Shown: piece by piece, positions 15,693-23,943 of the stretch
Layout of the letters: the number at the start of each line of letters is the position of its first letter
How positions within the stretch are numbered: the stretch's first letter is position 1
NCBI GenBank assembly: GCA_964428185.1
Contig: CAYRXH010000036.1
Location: forward strand, 1 to 24,179
Length of the DNA stretch: 24,179 nt
Direction: 5' to 3'
From: CAYMAZ01 sp964428185
GTDB taxonomy: Bacteria > Bacteroidota > Bacteroidia > Bacteroidales > DTU049
The notes under the pieces: generated by a model
The model's database searches: none
Seen by the model: the letters and a program-made list of their open reading frames with translations, nothing else
Told to the model about the DNA's origin: nothing
Program-made: the position numbers and the translations under genes

Positions 15693-16588
15693 AAAAAATC
15701 TTCATATTATTCCTTTTTTACACTCTCACATTGAGTGTCTTTTCGCAGGAGCTGAATTGCATGGTTCAGATTAACAGCTCTCAGGTACAGACAAGCGACA
15801 AAAGTGTTTTCGAACAACTGCAGCAAGATGTTTTTGAGTTTATGAACTCAAGAAAGTGGACGAACTATAACTATCAGCAGAGTGAGCGAATTGAATGCAG
15901 TATTCTGATCACTGTTTCAGCATGGGATAACATTGAGAACTTCACAGCTAGCATTCAGGTGCAATCACGCCGGCCTGTGTTCGGAACATCATATTACAGC
16001 GTTATGCTGAACCATCAAGACAAGGATTTCACTTTTAAGTATATGATCGGACAACCGATTGAATTCATTGAAAATACTTTCACAACAAATCTTGCTTCTG
16101 TGCTTGCATTTTACGCCTATATAATTATCGGACTTGATTTTGATTCCTTCTCCCCTTTTGGAGGAACTGAATTTTACGATAAGGCACAGAATGTTGTAAA
16201 CACTGCCCAAAATGCTGCTGATAAAGGATGGAAATCATACGAGAATCAGAGAAACAGATACTGGATGGTTGAAAATCTGCTCAATTCATCATATAGTGAC
16301 ATGCGAACCGCAATCTATCAGTATCACAGATTAGGATTTGATGTTATGGTGGATGATATCAGCACAGGAAGACAATCTGTAGCAGATGCAATGACAAATA
16401 TGCAGAAGGTATACAGGCAAAGACCTGGGTTATTCTTCATTTCGCTTTTTATGACTGCCAAAAGTGATGAGTTGGTTCAATTATTTACTCCTGCCCCTCC
16501 TGCCGAAAAAATGAGAATTGTTTCAATTCTTAAAAATCTGGATCCCGCCAATTCGTCCAAATATAACGAAATACTTACCAATCAGTAG
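15689..16588 (+). CDS. DUF4835 family exported protein
   Basis: A 299-residue protein, exported by a signal peptide (about 1-19, ending VFSQ). It matches the pattern of the Bacteroidota-specific DUF4835 family: the early CMVQINSSQVQTSDKSVFEQL stretch, FMNSRKWTN, the FEYMIGQPIEF-like segment FKYMIGQPIEF, the IIGLDFDSFSPFGG segment and an alpha-helical C-terminal half with NRYWMVENLLN. The function is unknown; a periplasmic or outer-membrane location is likely. It lies between coaBC (overlap four bases) and recN (gap three bases) inside the packed operon, which is the usual place for it in related genomes. It has no lipobox, and no membrane helix other than the signal is evident. Confidence 0.82.
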   Translation: MKKIFILFLFYTLTLSVFSQELNCMVQINSSQVQTSDKSVFEQLQQDVFEFMNSRKWTNYNYQQSERIECSILITVSAWDNIENFTASIQVQSRRPVFGTSYYSVMLNHQDKDFTFKYMIGQPIEFIENTFTTNLASVLAFYAYIIIGLDFDSFSPFGGTEFYDKAQNVVNTAQNAADKGWKSYENQRNRYWMVENLLNSSYSDMRTAIYQYHRLGFDVMVDDISTGRQSVADAMTNMQKVYRQRPGLFFISLFMTAKSDELVQLFTPAPPAEKMRIVSILKNLDPANSSKYNEILTNQ

Positions 16589-16591
16589 TCC

Positions 16592-18256
16592 ATGCTTAAA
16601 CATTTATCAATTCGGAACTATATACTGATCCGTGAACTGGAAATGGATTTTTATCCGGGATTTACTGTAATTACAGGAGAAACAGGTGCCGGAAAATCAA
16701 TCTTTCTTGGTGCATTAGGGCTGCTTCTTGGTGACAAAGCTGACATATCAGCGGTTTCTGAAAATGCCGGAAAATGTGTTATTGAAGGAACTTTTAACAT
16801 CAAACATTCTGTTGACCCCTCCTTTTTTGATGAAAACAATCTGGATTATGAGGAATTATGTGTGATCCGTAAAGAAATTTCTTCACAGGGTAAATCCAGG
16901 GCTTTTATCAATGATACTCCTGTTAATCTAAATATTCTGAAATCTCTTTCAGAAAAACTTATTGACATTCATTCTCAGCATACCACAATTCTGCTTGCAA
17001 AAAACTCGTTTCATCTGAAACTTCTTGATGCTGTAGCCGGAACATCAGAAGATTTCAAATTATATCAAAACCTCTGGTTGGAACATAAAAATGTCAGGGG
17101 CAAGATAGATCAACTTGCTCAGGTTACAGCTGACATTGAAAAAGAGAAGGACTATTTTGGGTTTCTAGTCAATGAAATTGATACAATAAGACCAGGTATC
17201 ACAGAAAAAGAAGATATTGAAAAGGAATTACTGATTTTGCAAAATGCAGAAAAAATCAAGGCTGTTTTAATGGAAACTTCTTTTACAATGAGGTATTCCG
17301 AACCCAGCATTCATGCACAACTGTCGCGTCTGCAACATTTGCTGCAGAATATTACGAGCGATATTCCTGCTGTTACAGACCTTTCAAATCGTCTGAAATC
17401 AGTCTGTATCGAAATTGATGATATTGCATCAGAGCTTTCCAATATGGAATTAAAAATCATCCATGATCCCAATCATCTTGCCAAAGTTGAAGAAAGGCTG
17501 GATGTCCTTCAATCACTTTTTCACAAGCACAGGGTTCAAAACACTGAAGAACTTCTGACGCAGAGGAAAACATATTTAGAAAAAATTACAGGTGCTGATG
17601 TCCACCATGAACAACTGGAAAAGCTCAAAAAAATTGCAGATGAACAACTTAATGATCTCAAAAAACTGGCTGATTTAATTTCAAAAAATCGCGGCAAAAT
17701 CATCAAAGAACTTGAGCAGGAAATCACCGGAATTCTGACTACACTTGCAATGCCAAGTGCATGCTTTAGAGTTGAGATGAAAAGAAACGAAGAACTATCA
17801 TCAAGGGGCTATGATCAGGTGGCATTTTTGTTCTCAGCAAATAAGGGAGAGCCTGTTCAGGAATTGTCAAAAGTAGCTTCCGGAGGTGAAATGTCAAGAC
17901 TAATGCTTGCACTGAAGTCTGTCATAGCACGCACTTCAAATCTTCCGGTGCTCATATTTGATGAAATTGACACCGGTATTTCAGGGGAAACAGCAAAAAA
18001 AATTGCAGCCATTTTCTCTGAAATGGGGAAAACAATACAGATAATTGTTATTACTCATCTTCCTCAGATTGCCGGCAGAGCGAACTATCATATGCTAGTA
18101 AGCAAAAAGGAAACACAAGACGAAACCTATACAGAGATGCGTCATTTAACGAAAAATGAGCGTATTCATGAAATTGCTACCATGCTCGGAGGAGAAAAAT
18201 TCAGTGAAACAACCCTGCAGACAGCAAGAGAGATTCTGCAAAACCATATTAATTGA
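16592..18256 (+). CDS. recN: DNA repair protein RecN
   Basis: A 554-residue SMC-like ATPase used in double-strand break repair by recombination. Walker A GETGAGKS is at 29-36, and the ABC signature ASGGEMSRLMLALK begins near 429. Walker B LIFDEIDTGISG follows at about 454-465, and a VITHLPQIAGRA H-loop near 486. Between them is a long coiled-coil region (about 160-400) with many Glu, Lys and Leu residues. Length equals the E. coli protein (553). It is the last gene of the bamD operon; the stop is followed by a strong bidirectional terminator. A LexA-type operator is not visible inside the operon, so damage control of recN here is not supported by the sequence. Confidence 0.95.
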   Translation: MLKHLSIRNYILIRELEMDFYPGFTVITGETGAGKSIFLGALGLLLGDKADISAVSENAGKCVIEGTFNIKHSVDPSFFDENNLDYEELCVIRKEISSQGKSRAFINDTPVNLNILKSLSEKLIDIHSQHTTILLAKNSFHLKLLDAVAGTSEDFKLYQNLWLEHKNVRGKIDQLAQVTADIEKEKDYFGFLVNEIDTIRPGITEKEDIEKELLILQNAEKIKAVLMETSFTMRYSEPSIHAQLSRLQHLLQNITSDIPAVTDLSNRLKSVCIEIDDIASELSNMELKIIHDPNHLAKVEERLDVLQSLFHKHRVQNTEELLTQRKTYLEKITGADVHHEQLEKLKKIADEQLNDLKKLADLISKNRGKIIKELEQEITGILTTLAMPSACFRVEMKRNEELSSRGYDQVAFLFSANKGEPVQELSKVASGGEMSRLMLALKSVIARTSNLPVLIFDEIDTGISGETAKKIAAIFSEMGKTIQIIVITHLPQIAGRANYHMLVSKKETQDETYTEMRHLTKNERIHEIATMLGGEKFSETTLQTAREILQNHIN

Positions 18257-18283
18257 AGCAGCACAGTGATCAGTTATCCATAA

Positions 18284-18315
18284 AAAAAGGAGTTGCGATT
18301 CTGCAACTCCTTTTT
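18284..18315. terminator. Bidirectional rho-independent terminator
   Basis: Arms 18284-18296 and 18303-18315 pair over 13 bases (GGAGTTGC core) with a 6-base loop. A-run and T-run flanks on both sides let it stop recN from the left and the cargo gene on the minus strand from the right. Confidence 0.9.
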
Positions 18316-18334
18316 ACTTTAATCTTATTAATGC

Positions 18335-19399
18335 TTATTCAATGACCAGTTTCTTTGTAAGACGTCCACTATCAGAAACAACACATGCATAGTACTGACC
18401 TGCAGCAAAGTTGCTGACATCAATTGTTGTGCTGTATGAACCGGCAGTTACAAAACCATAGTCAGCTGAATAAACGATGCGACCGTTCATGTCGATGATT
18501 TCAACTTTTGCGTTGGTATTGTTTTTTACACCATAGGCAAGAGTAAGAATATCAGATACAGGATTTGGAGCAAGAGTCAGTTGCATTCCCTGGAAAAAGT
18601 CAACATCATCAACATTGACATAGTCAAGGTCAATAATTGCGAAAAGAGCAGGCATACGTGTGCAGCCTCCTGTAATCAGGTGATCATACAAAGCATAGTT
18701 TGTAAGACCAGGATAATATACAAATGTATATTCCTTACCGAACATCAGATCAGCAACACCTTCGTCAGAAGCAATAACACCAATGGTATCACCTGAAGCT
18801 GAGCAGGCACTTGCATCAAACTGGATTGCAAAATCCTGACCAGGAGTAATAAGAGCAGTTGTAGTAAAATCAACACCAATTAAACCTGCAGCTGAAGCCC
18901 AAACAGTATCAACATCAGCGATATTGAATGAGCCTGTGGCAAGGGCAGATCCACCAGGACAGGTAATCGTGTGTTGATTTCCGCCCACAGTATAGCTGCT
19001 TGTTCCTGTGAGAAGTTTCACTGACATCTGAATATCACAGGGGGATGCTGATTGAATGTCAATGTCACTGACCCAGATCCACGCACCAACAACACCAAAA
19101 TTTGAACTCTGGTCATTGATATACCCCTGAGCAAAGGTGTTCAGAATTGTTCCGCTACCAAGGTCACCACTTGTGCCGAAAATGTAACCGCCTCCACTCC
19201 ATCCGTATGACCATACCTGAGTTGAATAGGTGAGAAAATCCTGCCATCCGAGAGTATCAAGAAGAACTCTGGTTGACTGATCATTGATTGCAGGAATGCT
19301 TTTTGATCCGTTGATCTGTGCATCATAAACGGAGATTTCCTGCGCACCAGCTGTAAAAGCAACAGCTAAAAAAATACATAAAACATACAATTTTTTCAT
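18335..19399 (-). CDS. T9SS cargo protein with type A sorting domain (paralogue 1)
   Basis: A 354-residue exported protein. I start it at ATG 19399, where a clear signal peptide begins (MKKLYVLCIFLAV...GAQE); an earlier in-frame ATG would add nine charged residues in front. The body (about 25-270) is beta-rich with two short Cys-containing stretches (CPGG, SACSASGD) and no enzyme motif I recognise. The last 80 residues are the Por/type A secretion sorting domain: LAPNPVSDILTLAYG, VEIIDMNGRIVYSA and the terminal LTKKLVIE. Such a tail sends proteins through the type IX system to the cell surface or medium. The body aligns in order with that of the divergent gene at 19497, so the two look like paralogues. 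Function unknown. Confidence 0.85.
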   Translation of the reverse strand: MKKLYVLCIFLAVAFTAGAQEISVYDAQINGSKSIPAINDQSTRVLLDTLGWQDFLTYSTQVWSYGWSGGGYIFGTSGDLGSGTILNTFAQGYINDQSSNFGVVGAWIWVSDIDIQSASPCDIQMSVKLLTGTSSYTVGGNQHTITCPGGSALATGSFNIADVDTVWASAAGLIGVDFTTTALITPGQDFAIQFDASACSASGDTIGVIASDEGVADLMFGKEYTFVYYPGLTNYALYDHLITGGCTRMPALFAIIDLDYVNVDDVDFFQGMQLTLAPNPVSDILTLAYGVKNNTNAKVEIIDMNGRIVYSADYGFVTAGSYSTTIDVSNFAAGQYYACVVSDSGRLTKKLVIE

Positions 19400-19425
19400 A
19401 GAGTTTTTTTTTAAAAAATTTTCCA

Positions 19426-19433
19426 CAAAAATA
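19426..19433 (-). promoter_or_regulatory. -7 promoter box, minus-strand cargo gene
   Basis: On the minus strand TATTTTTG is an exact TAnnTTTG match, 26 bases before ATG 19399. Its expected -33 position falls on the -7 box of the opposite gene, 22 bases away. No good -33 sequence is seen. Confidence 0.55.
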
Positions 19434-19455
19434 ATAAACTTTTAAAAATAAATAC

Positions 19456-19463
19456 TATATTTG
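19456..19463 (+). promoter_or_regulatory. -7 promoter box, plus-strand cargo gene
   Basis: TATATTTG is an exact TAnnTTTG match, 33 bases before ATG 19497. It points away from the minus-strand box at 19426-19433. Confidence 0.6.
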
Positions 19464-19496
19464 CAATAATTATTAACCAATAAACCAAATTTGCGT

Positions 19497-20480
19497 ATGA
19501 AAAAATTTACTACATTATTTTTACTCGTAGCATTTGCAGTTGTTGCTTTTGCACAAAACAGAGTAGCTATTCAGTCTGAAAAGCTGGGTCAGATGCCAAA
19601 CATCAAAGCTATTGACACCCTGATGCCCCAGAGTTTTTCAACAGGCACACCCACTTATTACATTACATTGGCAGGCGGTACTGACACTGGATATGTTGCA
19701 GGTCCTAACGGTTATGGTGACAGAGCCAAAGCCCAGGGATTCCTTTATGATACTCCTTACAATCTGACGGGATGCCTTGTATGGATTGCTGAAGGTGTAG
19801 GTACTGAAGGAGATGTTACTTTCAATGTTTATGCTGCTGATGGTAGCGGTGAAGCTGCATCTGGTACTGTTGCTTATGCACCAGGAACAGTTCTAGGATC
19901 AACTACTGTTGCTTTCAGCACATTAACCTTTGGTACAGACTGGGCAACAGGAATTAACTTTTTCCCTCTGACTACTCCTATTTTCATCAGTGCTGATTAT
20001 TATGTAGGTCTTGATTTCTCAAATCTTGGTCCTTTCCCTGCAAACAAATTCGGTATTGTCAGCACAACTGACGGCGATGCTGGTGGCACTGAACTTTCAT
20101 GGGAACTTTGGGCTGCTCCAGACGGATGGTACAGCATGCTCGCTGCATGGCCACTTGACTTTGATTTTGCTTTTTTCCCAATCATTGATGATGCAACAAG
20201 TATTGAAGAAGCATATATCAACAATGTTATGCTCAGCATTTATCCAAACCCTGTTGCTGATGAAGCTACTATTCAGTATAACCTGAAAAACAGCGCCAAC
20301 AGTGTTAATATCATGGTTCTTGATATTACCGGTAAAGCTGTTGCTTCATTCGAACTTGGTGCTCAGACAGCTGGTACTCACACTATTACAATTGACGCTT
20401 CACAGTTTGCTCCCGGAACATATCTCTATGCTATCCAAGCTGACGGAAACCGTCTTGGTAAAAAATTCATCGTTGAATAA
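19497..20480 (+). CDS. T9SS cargo protein with type A sorting domain (paralogue 2)
   Basis: A 327-residue exported protein. ATG 19497 begins a clear signal peptide (MKKFTTLFLLVAFAVVAFAQ); a TTG two codons earlier is not needed. The body (about 21-245) is beta-rich, low in Lys, with the stretch GYVAGPNGYGDRAKAQGF and an ISADYYVGLDFSNL segment. The last 80 residues are a type A sorting domain: LSIYPNPVADEATIQY, VLDITGKAVASFELG and the terminal GNRLGKKFIVE. It is thus a predicted T9SS substrate delivered to the surface or outside. No catalytic motif is seen; a binding or structural role is possible. The gene has its own promoter box and a strong terminator, so it is a single-gene unit. Confidence 0.87.
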   Translation: MKKFTTLFLLVAFAVVAFAQNRVAIQSEKLGQMPNIKAIDTLMPQSFSTGTPTYYITLAGGTDTGYVAGPNGYGDRAKAQGFLYDTPYNLTGCLVWIAEGVGTEGDVTFNVYAADGSGEAASGTVAYAPGTVLGSTTVAFSTLTFGTDWATGINFFPLTTPIFISADYYVGLDFSNLGPFPANKFGIVSTTDGDAGGTELSWELWAAPDGWYSMLAAWPLDFDFAFFPIIDDATSIEEAYINNVMLSIYPNPVADEATIQYNLKNSANSVNIMVLDITGKAVASFELGAQTAGTHTITIDASQFAPGTYLYAIQADGNRLGKKFIVE

Positions 20481-20499
20481 TTTTTCAACAACAACATTT

Positions 20500-20528
20500 A
20501 AAAGGCTGTTCATAATGAACAGCCTTTT
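20500..20528. terminator. Bidirectional rho-independent terminator
   Basis: Arms 20500-20512 and 20516-20528 pair perfectly over 13 bases (GGCTGTTCA core) with a 3-base loop, and T-rich sequence follows. It ends the cargo gene from the left and the porZ-recO operon from the right, lying against the recO stop. Confidence 0.9.
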
Positions 20529-20529
20529 T

Positions 20530-21258
20530 TTATTTTCTGAAAATTATCTGTAAAATATCTGCTGATCTGATTCTGGGATCAAAGTCTGCATGAAAGGAAA
20601 AAAAATCCATCATAAACCCAAGTAAAGCCTGCCTGTCTTTCTTTTCAATCACAATATCAGGAATGGTATCACAACTAATGAATTCCGATAATACAGCCGA
20701 TAACTCACTGCTCAGATGCACGCCGGGCATTGCTGCCGTAGCCATGTATCTGCCAGAAACAAGATCAAACAATGTATCCCGCCGGCTATCAGAAGGTTTC
20801 AAAGGACCTATTCCAAGATAAGAAGCCAGAGTCACAGAAAACCAGAGAGGATAATTGGACAACATTACTGAATCAGAATCAAGAAGCAATAGTGCATTTT
20901 TCAGAAAACCATATAACTTTTCATCCTTAACCGGCATTTTTAATGTTTGCAAGACCAGTTCATTGACAAACAATGCTACACTTTGACGAACAAAATCATG
21001 AGGAATATTGAGATAGGGAATATCAATATTCAACTGTTTGATTGACGAAATTTCTGCATCAGGTTTACCGAAAGCAACAAAACTTATCATCGGAAGAGGT
21101 TGCCCAAGAATTGCGCGGACTGAGTTTTTCTGGCCCGATTTTCCTGTCTTCAAAGAAAAAGTCCCGATTCCTCTTTCAGGAGTCAGGATTATTAAAATGT
21201 ATTTTTCATCAGCATAAGGGGTTTTTTTAAGTAAAATACCATCTGATGCTTCCAGCAT
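20530..21258 (-). CDS. recO: DNA repair protein RecO
   Basis: A 242-residue protein of the RecFOR pathway, which loads RecA onto single-stranded DNA coated with SSB. The N-terminal OB-fold pattern is present (DGILLKKTPYADEKYILIILTPERGIGTFSLKTGKSGQKN in summary, residues 6-45, with a basic stretch after), followed by the helical domain seen in Bacteroidota RecO, including VRQSVALFVNELVLQTLK near 90-107 and the LASYLGIGP segment. No Cys4 zinc motif is seen, as is usual in this phylum. It lies 11 bases after the porZ stop and is probably cotranscribed from the porZ promoter; a strong terminator follows. Confidence 0.88.
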   Translation of the reverse strand: MLEASDGILLKKTPYADEKYILIILTPERGIGTFSLKTGKSGQKNSVRAILGQPLPMISFVAFGKPDAEISSIKQLNIDIPYLNIPHDFVRQSVALFVNELVLQTLKMPVKDEKLYGFLKNALLLLDSDSVMLSNYPLWFSVTLASYLGIGPLKPSDSRRDTLFDLVSGRYMATAAMPGVHLSSELSAVLSEFISCDTIPDIVIEKKDRQALLGFMMDFFSFHADFDPRIRSADILQIIFRK

Positions 21259-21269
21259 AATTCCAAAAA

Positions 21270-23615
21270 TTAGTTGACAAACAGAATTTTTGTAACCAAA
21301 GTTTCTTCACCATCTGTATTCGTAGCAAATACAAGAAAAACGCCTGTTGCAGGTTTTGTTCCATCGGGCATTTTCCCGTCCCACACAGCCTGCCCCCCCA
21401 GTGCCCGGGTTTCAAAAATCAGATTCCCATAAATATCAGTAATCTTCACATAAGAGTTGTAAACCAGATTTTTCACAGCAATGGTGCCAGAATAATCCGG
21501 CCTTACAGGGTTGGGATATGCATAAACAAGTACTGAATCTTCGTAAATAGCAGGTCCCTCGGTAGCAGTACTTTTATAGGAGATCAATCCTTCGTAAGTG
21601 CCAAAAAACACTTCACCGGTTTCGGGGACGATGGCTATACTTCCGATAGAATTTGACAAGAGGGGACTGTTGTCTGTGGTAAAGTGAAACACTTCTTCAA
21701 TCCCATCCGAAGACAATAAAAAAGCACCTCCCTTTTCTGTGCCGATCCATTTTCTGTTGGCACCGTCAACGACAATACAATTCACAGTTTCAGACTCAAG
21801 AAGGGGTTGAACATATCCTCCTACCTCTACCAAAATTTGTTGTGCATCAAAATCCTGTCCGGTAAAAACGTTCTGCGGATAGTAAAAAACTGCGATACCA
21901 TTATCAGTTCCTATCCATATTCTTCCGTCTTTATCCTCAGCAACAGCATACACATTCATGCTGGGAAGATTCCCGTTTCCGATTGAATTGGTCAGTCGTT
22001 TATAATCATCGTCTGCAGTATTTGAAAACGTTCCGTTTTCATTAAAAACAAGCAAGCCACCTCCTTTGGGCATTGCCATCCACTTGTTACCATATTGATC
22101 AGCAACGATGGTGGAAATCACATCTGTACTGGAAACCACGGGCAGAGTGTAACTATACCATTGATTTTGAGATGTCTTTACAGTTATACACTGATTTGTG
22201 TATGAAGTGGTAATCCACAGGTTATTATCAGCATCAAAAGTTAGTCCGGCCACTCTCACATCATTCACAAGACCAACGGTTCCACCAATGGGAGAATTTT
22301 CCTGGTCAAACACATTTGTAACCTGACCATCAGTAACTTCAATAACCCCACGGCCATAAGCACCCAGATATACTTTTGAAGCATTCTGCGGGTCAACTAC
22401 AGCTGCCAGAACATCCCAGATGGTATCCATTGCAGGCTCGTTGGTATAATTTCGACTTACCCACTCTTCATTTTTAAAAATATAATATCCACCCGGCTGG
22501 AAAACATTATTCCAACTGATATCTCTCGAACCTGGCACTCCAACAATAGTGGAAGGACCAGAGGCAAGACCATACACATTTCTGGTATAAGGCCCTTCAG
22601 GCTGAATGAACTCAATATTCCAAACATTTGAACTTTTAATCAACCCCACCGAATTGTCACCTATCCACCATGTGTTTGGGTCATTCTTATCCTGAACAAA
22701 ATCAGAAGGATCAAGAAAATGATTATTAAAAAACCAGATGTAATTCACAGCATTCAGGCTATCATCATACATAACCAAAGAACCGGACTGAGCAAGCACA
22801 AAGTTATCGTCAAGGCTCCGGAATTGTCCTTTTAAAGAATTGGAAAATTGCGGCAGAATCTGCCATTCTCCATCTAACCAGACAAAAGAAGTGTCATTAT
22901 CCCAAACATCTTTGGTGATATTAACAATCAGTTTATCCTGAAATGATTCAACAAGATTAAAGTAAAAACCGATTCTTAATAAAGTTGAATCAAGAGACCA
23001 GTTATTATAATCGGCAAGATTCGGGCTGTTTTCAGGAGCTTTATAGATTCCGAGACTGGTTCCTGCAAATACTGTGTCATTCAAAAAATCAAGATCATAA
23101 ATAGGAATATGATCACCATTTGGACCTATAAACCAGGTATCTTTCACTTCTTTGCGATCGATATCAAACACTACAATACCAAAGTCGCATGAAAAATACA
23201 CAAAATCACCGTAAATTTTAATATTGTTAATTTTCTTGCTCCCCTGAATGTTTGAGCGCTTTATATCGCTGATATTCTGAACATAACCATCTTTGAACAA
23301 ATCTATATTTCCGTTTGTATATGCAATAATAAGCGTTTGTTCAGGAGCATACCATTCAATTTTGGAAATACCGATATCGCTTAAAAGATTCACCTTGGAA
23401 TAGCGATATAGGGAAAAGTCTTCTTTATTGTAAACAAACAAAGAATAGGGAGTTGCTGAATAAACCATAGATCCCTGATCTACAACTGAGACGACTGAAT
23501 TATACGGCAGGTGCTCCCGCCATTGACCGATGGCAACACCCTGACTGAAAGTGAATCCAAAAAAAAGCAGCACACTGCTGAAAGTAAAACATATTCGCGA
23601 CAGCATATATTTCAT
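21270..23615 (-). CDS. porZ: PorZ-like T9SS surface component
   Basis: A 781-residue exported protein, close to Porphyromonas gingivalis PorZ (776). In that species PorZ sits on the cell surface, binds anionic lipopolysaccharide and serves the PorU sortase of the type IX secretion system. Here a signal peptide (about 1-26) leads to the PorZ opening (GQWREHLPYNSVVSVV, then SKVNLLSDIGISKIEW), two beta-propeller blocks with repeated short strand motifs such as GRIWIGTDNGIAVF, and a final Ig-like domain (YAYPNPVRPDYSGTIAV to LVTKILFVN) of T9SS C-terminal type. I start it at ATG 23615; an ATG at 23642 would leave almost no leader after the likely promoter at 23652-23659. It precedes recO by 11 bases, a pairing I recall as recurrent in Bacteroidota. 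No other T9SS core gene is in the window. Confidence 0.85.
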   Translation of the reverse strand: MKYMLSRICFTFSSVLLFFGFTFSQGVAIGQWREHLPYNSVVSVVDQGSMVYSATPYSLFVYNKEDFSLYRYSKVNLLSDIGISKIEWYAPEQTLIIAYTNGNIDLFKDGYVQNISDIKRSNIQGSKKINNIKIYGDFVYFSCDFGIVVFDIDRKEVKDTWFIGPNGDHIPIYDLDFLNDTVFAGTSLGIYKAPENSPNLADYNNWSLDSTLLRIGFYFNLVESFQDKLIVNITKDVWDNDTSFVWLDGEWQILPQFSNSLKGQFRSLDDNFVLAQSGSLVMYDDSLNAVNYIWFFNNHFLDPSDFVQDKNDPNTWWIGDNSVGLIKSSNVWNIEFIQPEGPYTRNVYGLASGPSTIVGVPGSRDISWNNVFQPGGYYIFKNEEWVSRNYTNEPAMDTIWDVLAAVVDPQNASKVYLGAYGRGVIEVTDGQVTNVFDQENSPIGGTVGLVNDVRVAGLTFDADNNLWITTSYTNQCITVKTSQNQWYSYTLPVVSSTDVISTIVADQYGNKWMAMPKGGGLLVFNENGTFSNTADDDYKRLTNSIGNGNLPSMNVYAVAEDKDGRIWIGTDNGIAVFYYPQNVFTGQDFDAQQILVEVGGYVQPLLESETVNCIVVDGANRKWIGTEKGGAFLLSSDGIEEVFHFTTDNSPLLSNSIGSIAIVPETGEVFFGTYEGLISYKSTATEGPAIYEDSVLVYAYPNPVRPDYSGTIAVKNLVYNSYVKITDIYGNLIFETRALGGQAVWDGKMPDGTKPATGVFLVFATNTDGEETLVTKILFVN

Positions 23616-23651
23616 ATAAGAAACTATTTGAGTAAGAAACATTGAAAAAAA

Positions 23652-23659
23652 TAAACTTA
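23652..23659 (-). promoter_or_regulatory. Possible -7 promoter box of porZ-recO
   Basis: On the minus strand TAAGTTTA matches TAnnTTTG in seven of eight positions, 36 bases before ATG 23615. No clear -33 element. Confidence 0.35.
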
Positions 23660-23764
23660 ATTATTACGAAATTATTGCTTTTTTTCCACTTTGAGTACTA
23701 AAAAAATCGTTGGTGTCGTCAATTATTCTCAAGCAAAAGAAAGTAACAGCAGGGAAAATTTTTG

Positions 23765-23772
23765 TATTTTTG
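23765..23772 (+). promoter_or_regulatory. -7 promoter box of the tRNA gene
   Basis: TATTTTTG is an exact TAnnTTTG match ending 10 bases before the tRNA. This fits a short 5' leader. No clear -33 element. Confidence 0.6.
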
Positions 23773-23782
23773 CAAGGCTAAT

Positions 23783-23854
23783 GGCTCCGTAGTTCAATGG
23801 ATAGAATTTCAGATTCCGGTTCTGAAGATGGGGGTTCGAATCCCTTCGGAGCCA
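23783..23854 (+). tRNA. tRNA-Arg, anticodon CCG
   Basis: A 72-base cloverleaf. The acceptor arms GGCTCCG (23783-23789) and CGGAGCC (23847-23853) are perfect complements, with discriminator A at 23854. The D arm is GTTC/GAAT. The anticodon stem is TCAGA/TCTGA around loop TTCCGGT, with anticodon CCG at 23816-23818 reading CGG (Arg). The T arm is GGGGG, loop TTCGAAT, CCCTT, with two G-T pairs. CCA is not encoded, as the sequence continues ACTCC. No terminator T-run follows closely. Confidence 0.95.
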
Positions 23855-23874
23855 CTCCTAAATTAAAAAAAAAA

Positions 23875-23943
23875 CTTCGTCTTCTGCTACGAAGGGATGA
23901 GAAGCTTATCCCGTTAAGCAGAGCGAAACGGGAAATCCCTTCG
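23875..23943. repeat. Overlapping inverted repeats after the tRNA
   Basis: Four pairings lie in about 70 bases. CTTCGT/ACGAAG is at 23875-23880 and 23889-23894. CGAAGGGAT/ATCCCTTCG is at 23890-23898 and 23935-23943. CCCGTT/AACGGG is at 23910-23915 and 23927-23932. GCTTA/TAAGC is around 23904-23919. The first two share the CGAAG segment, so they cannot form together. No known RNA family is recognised. Confidence 0.6.
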
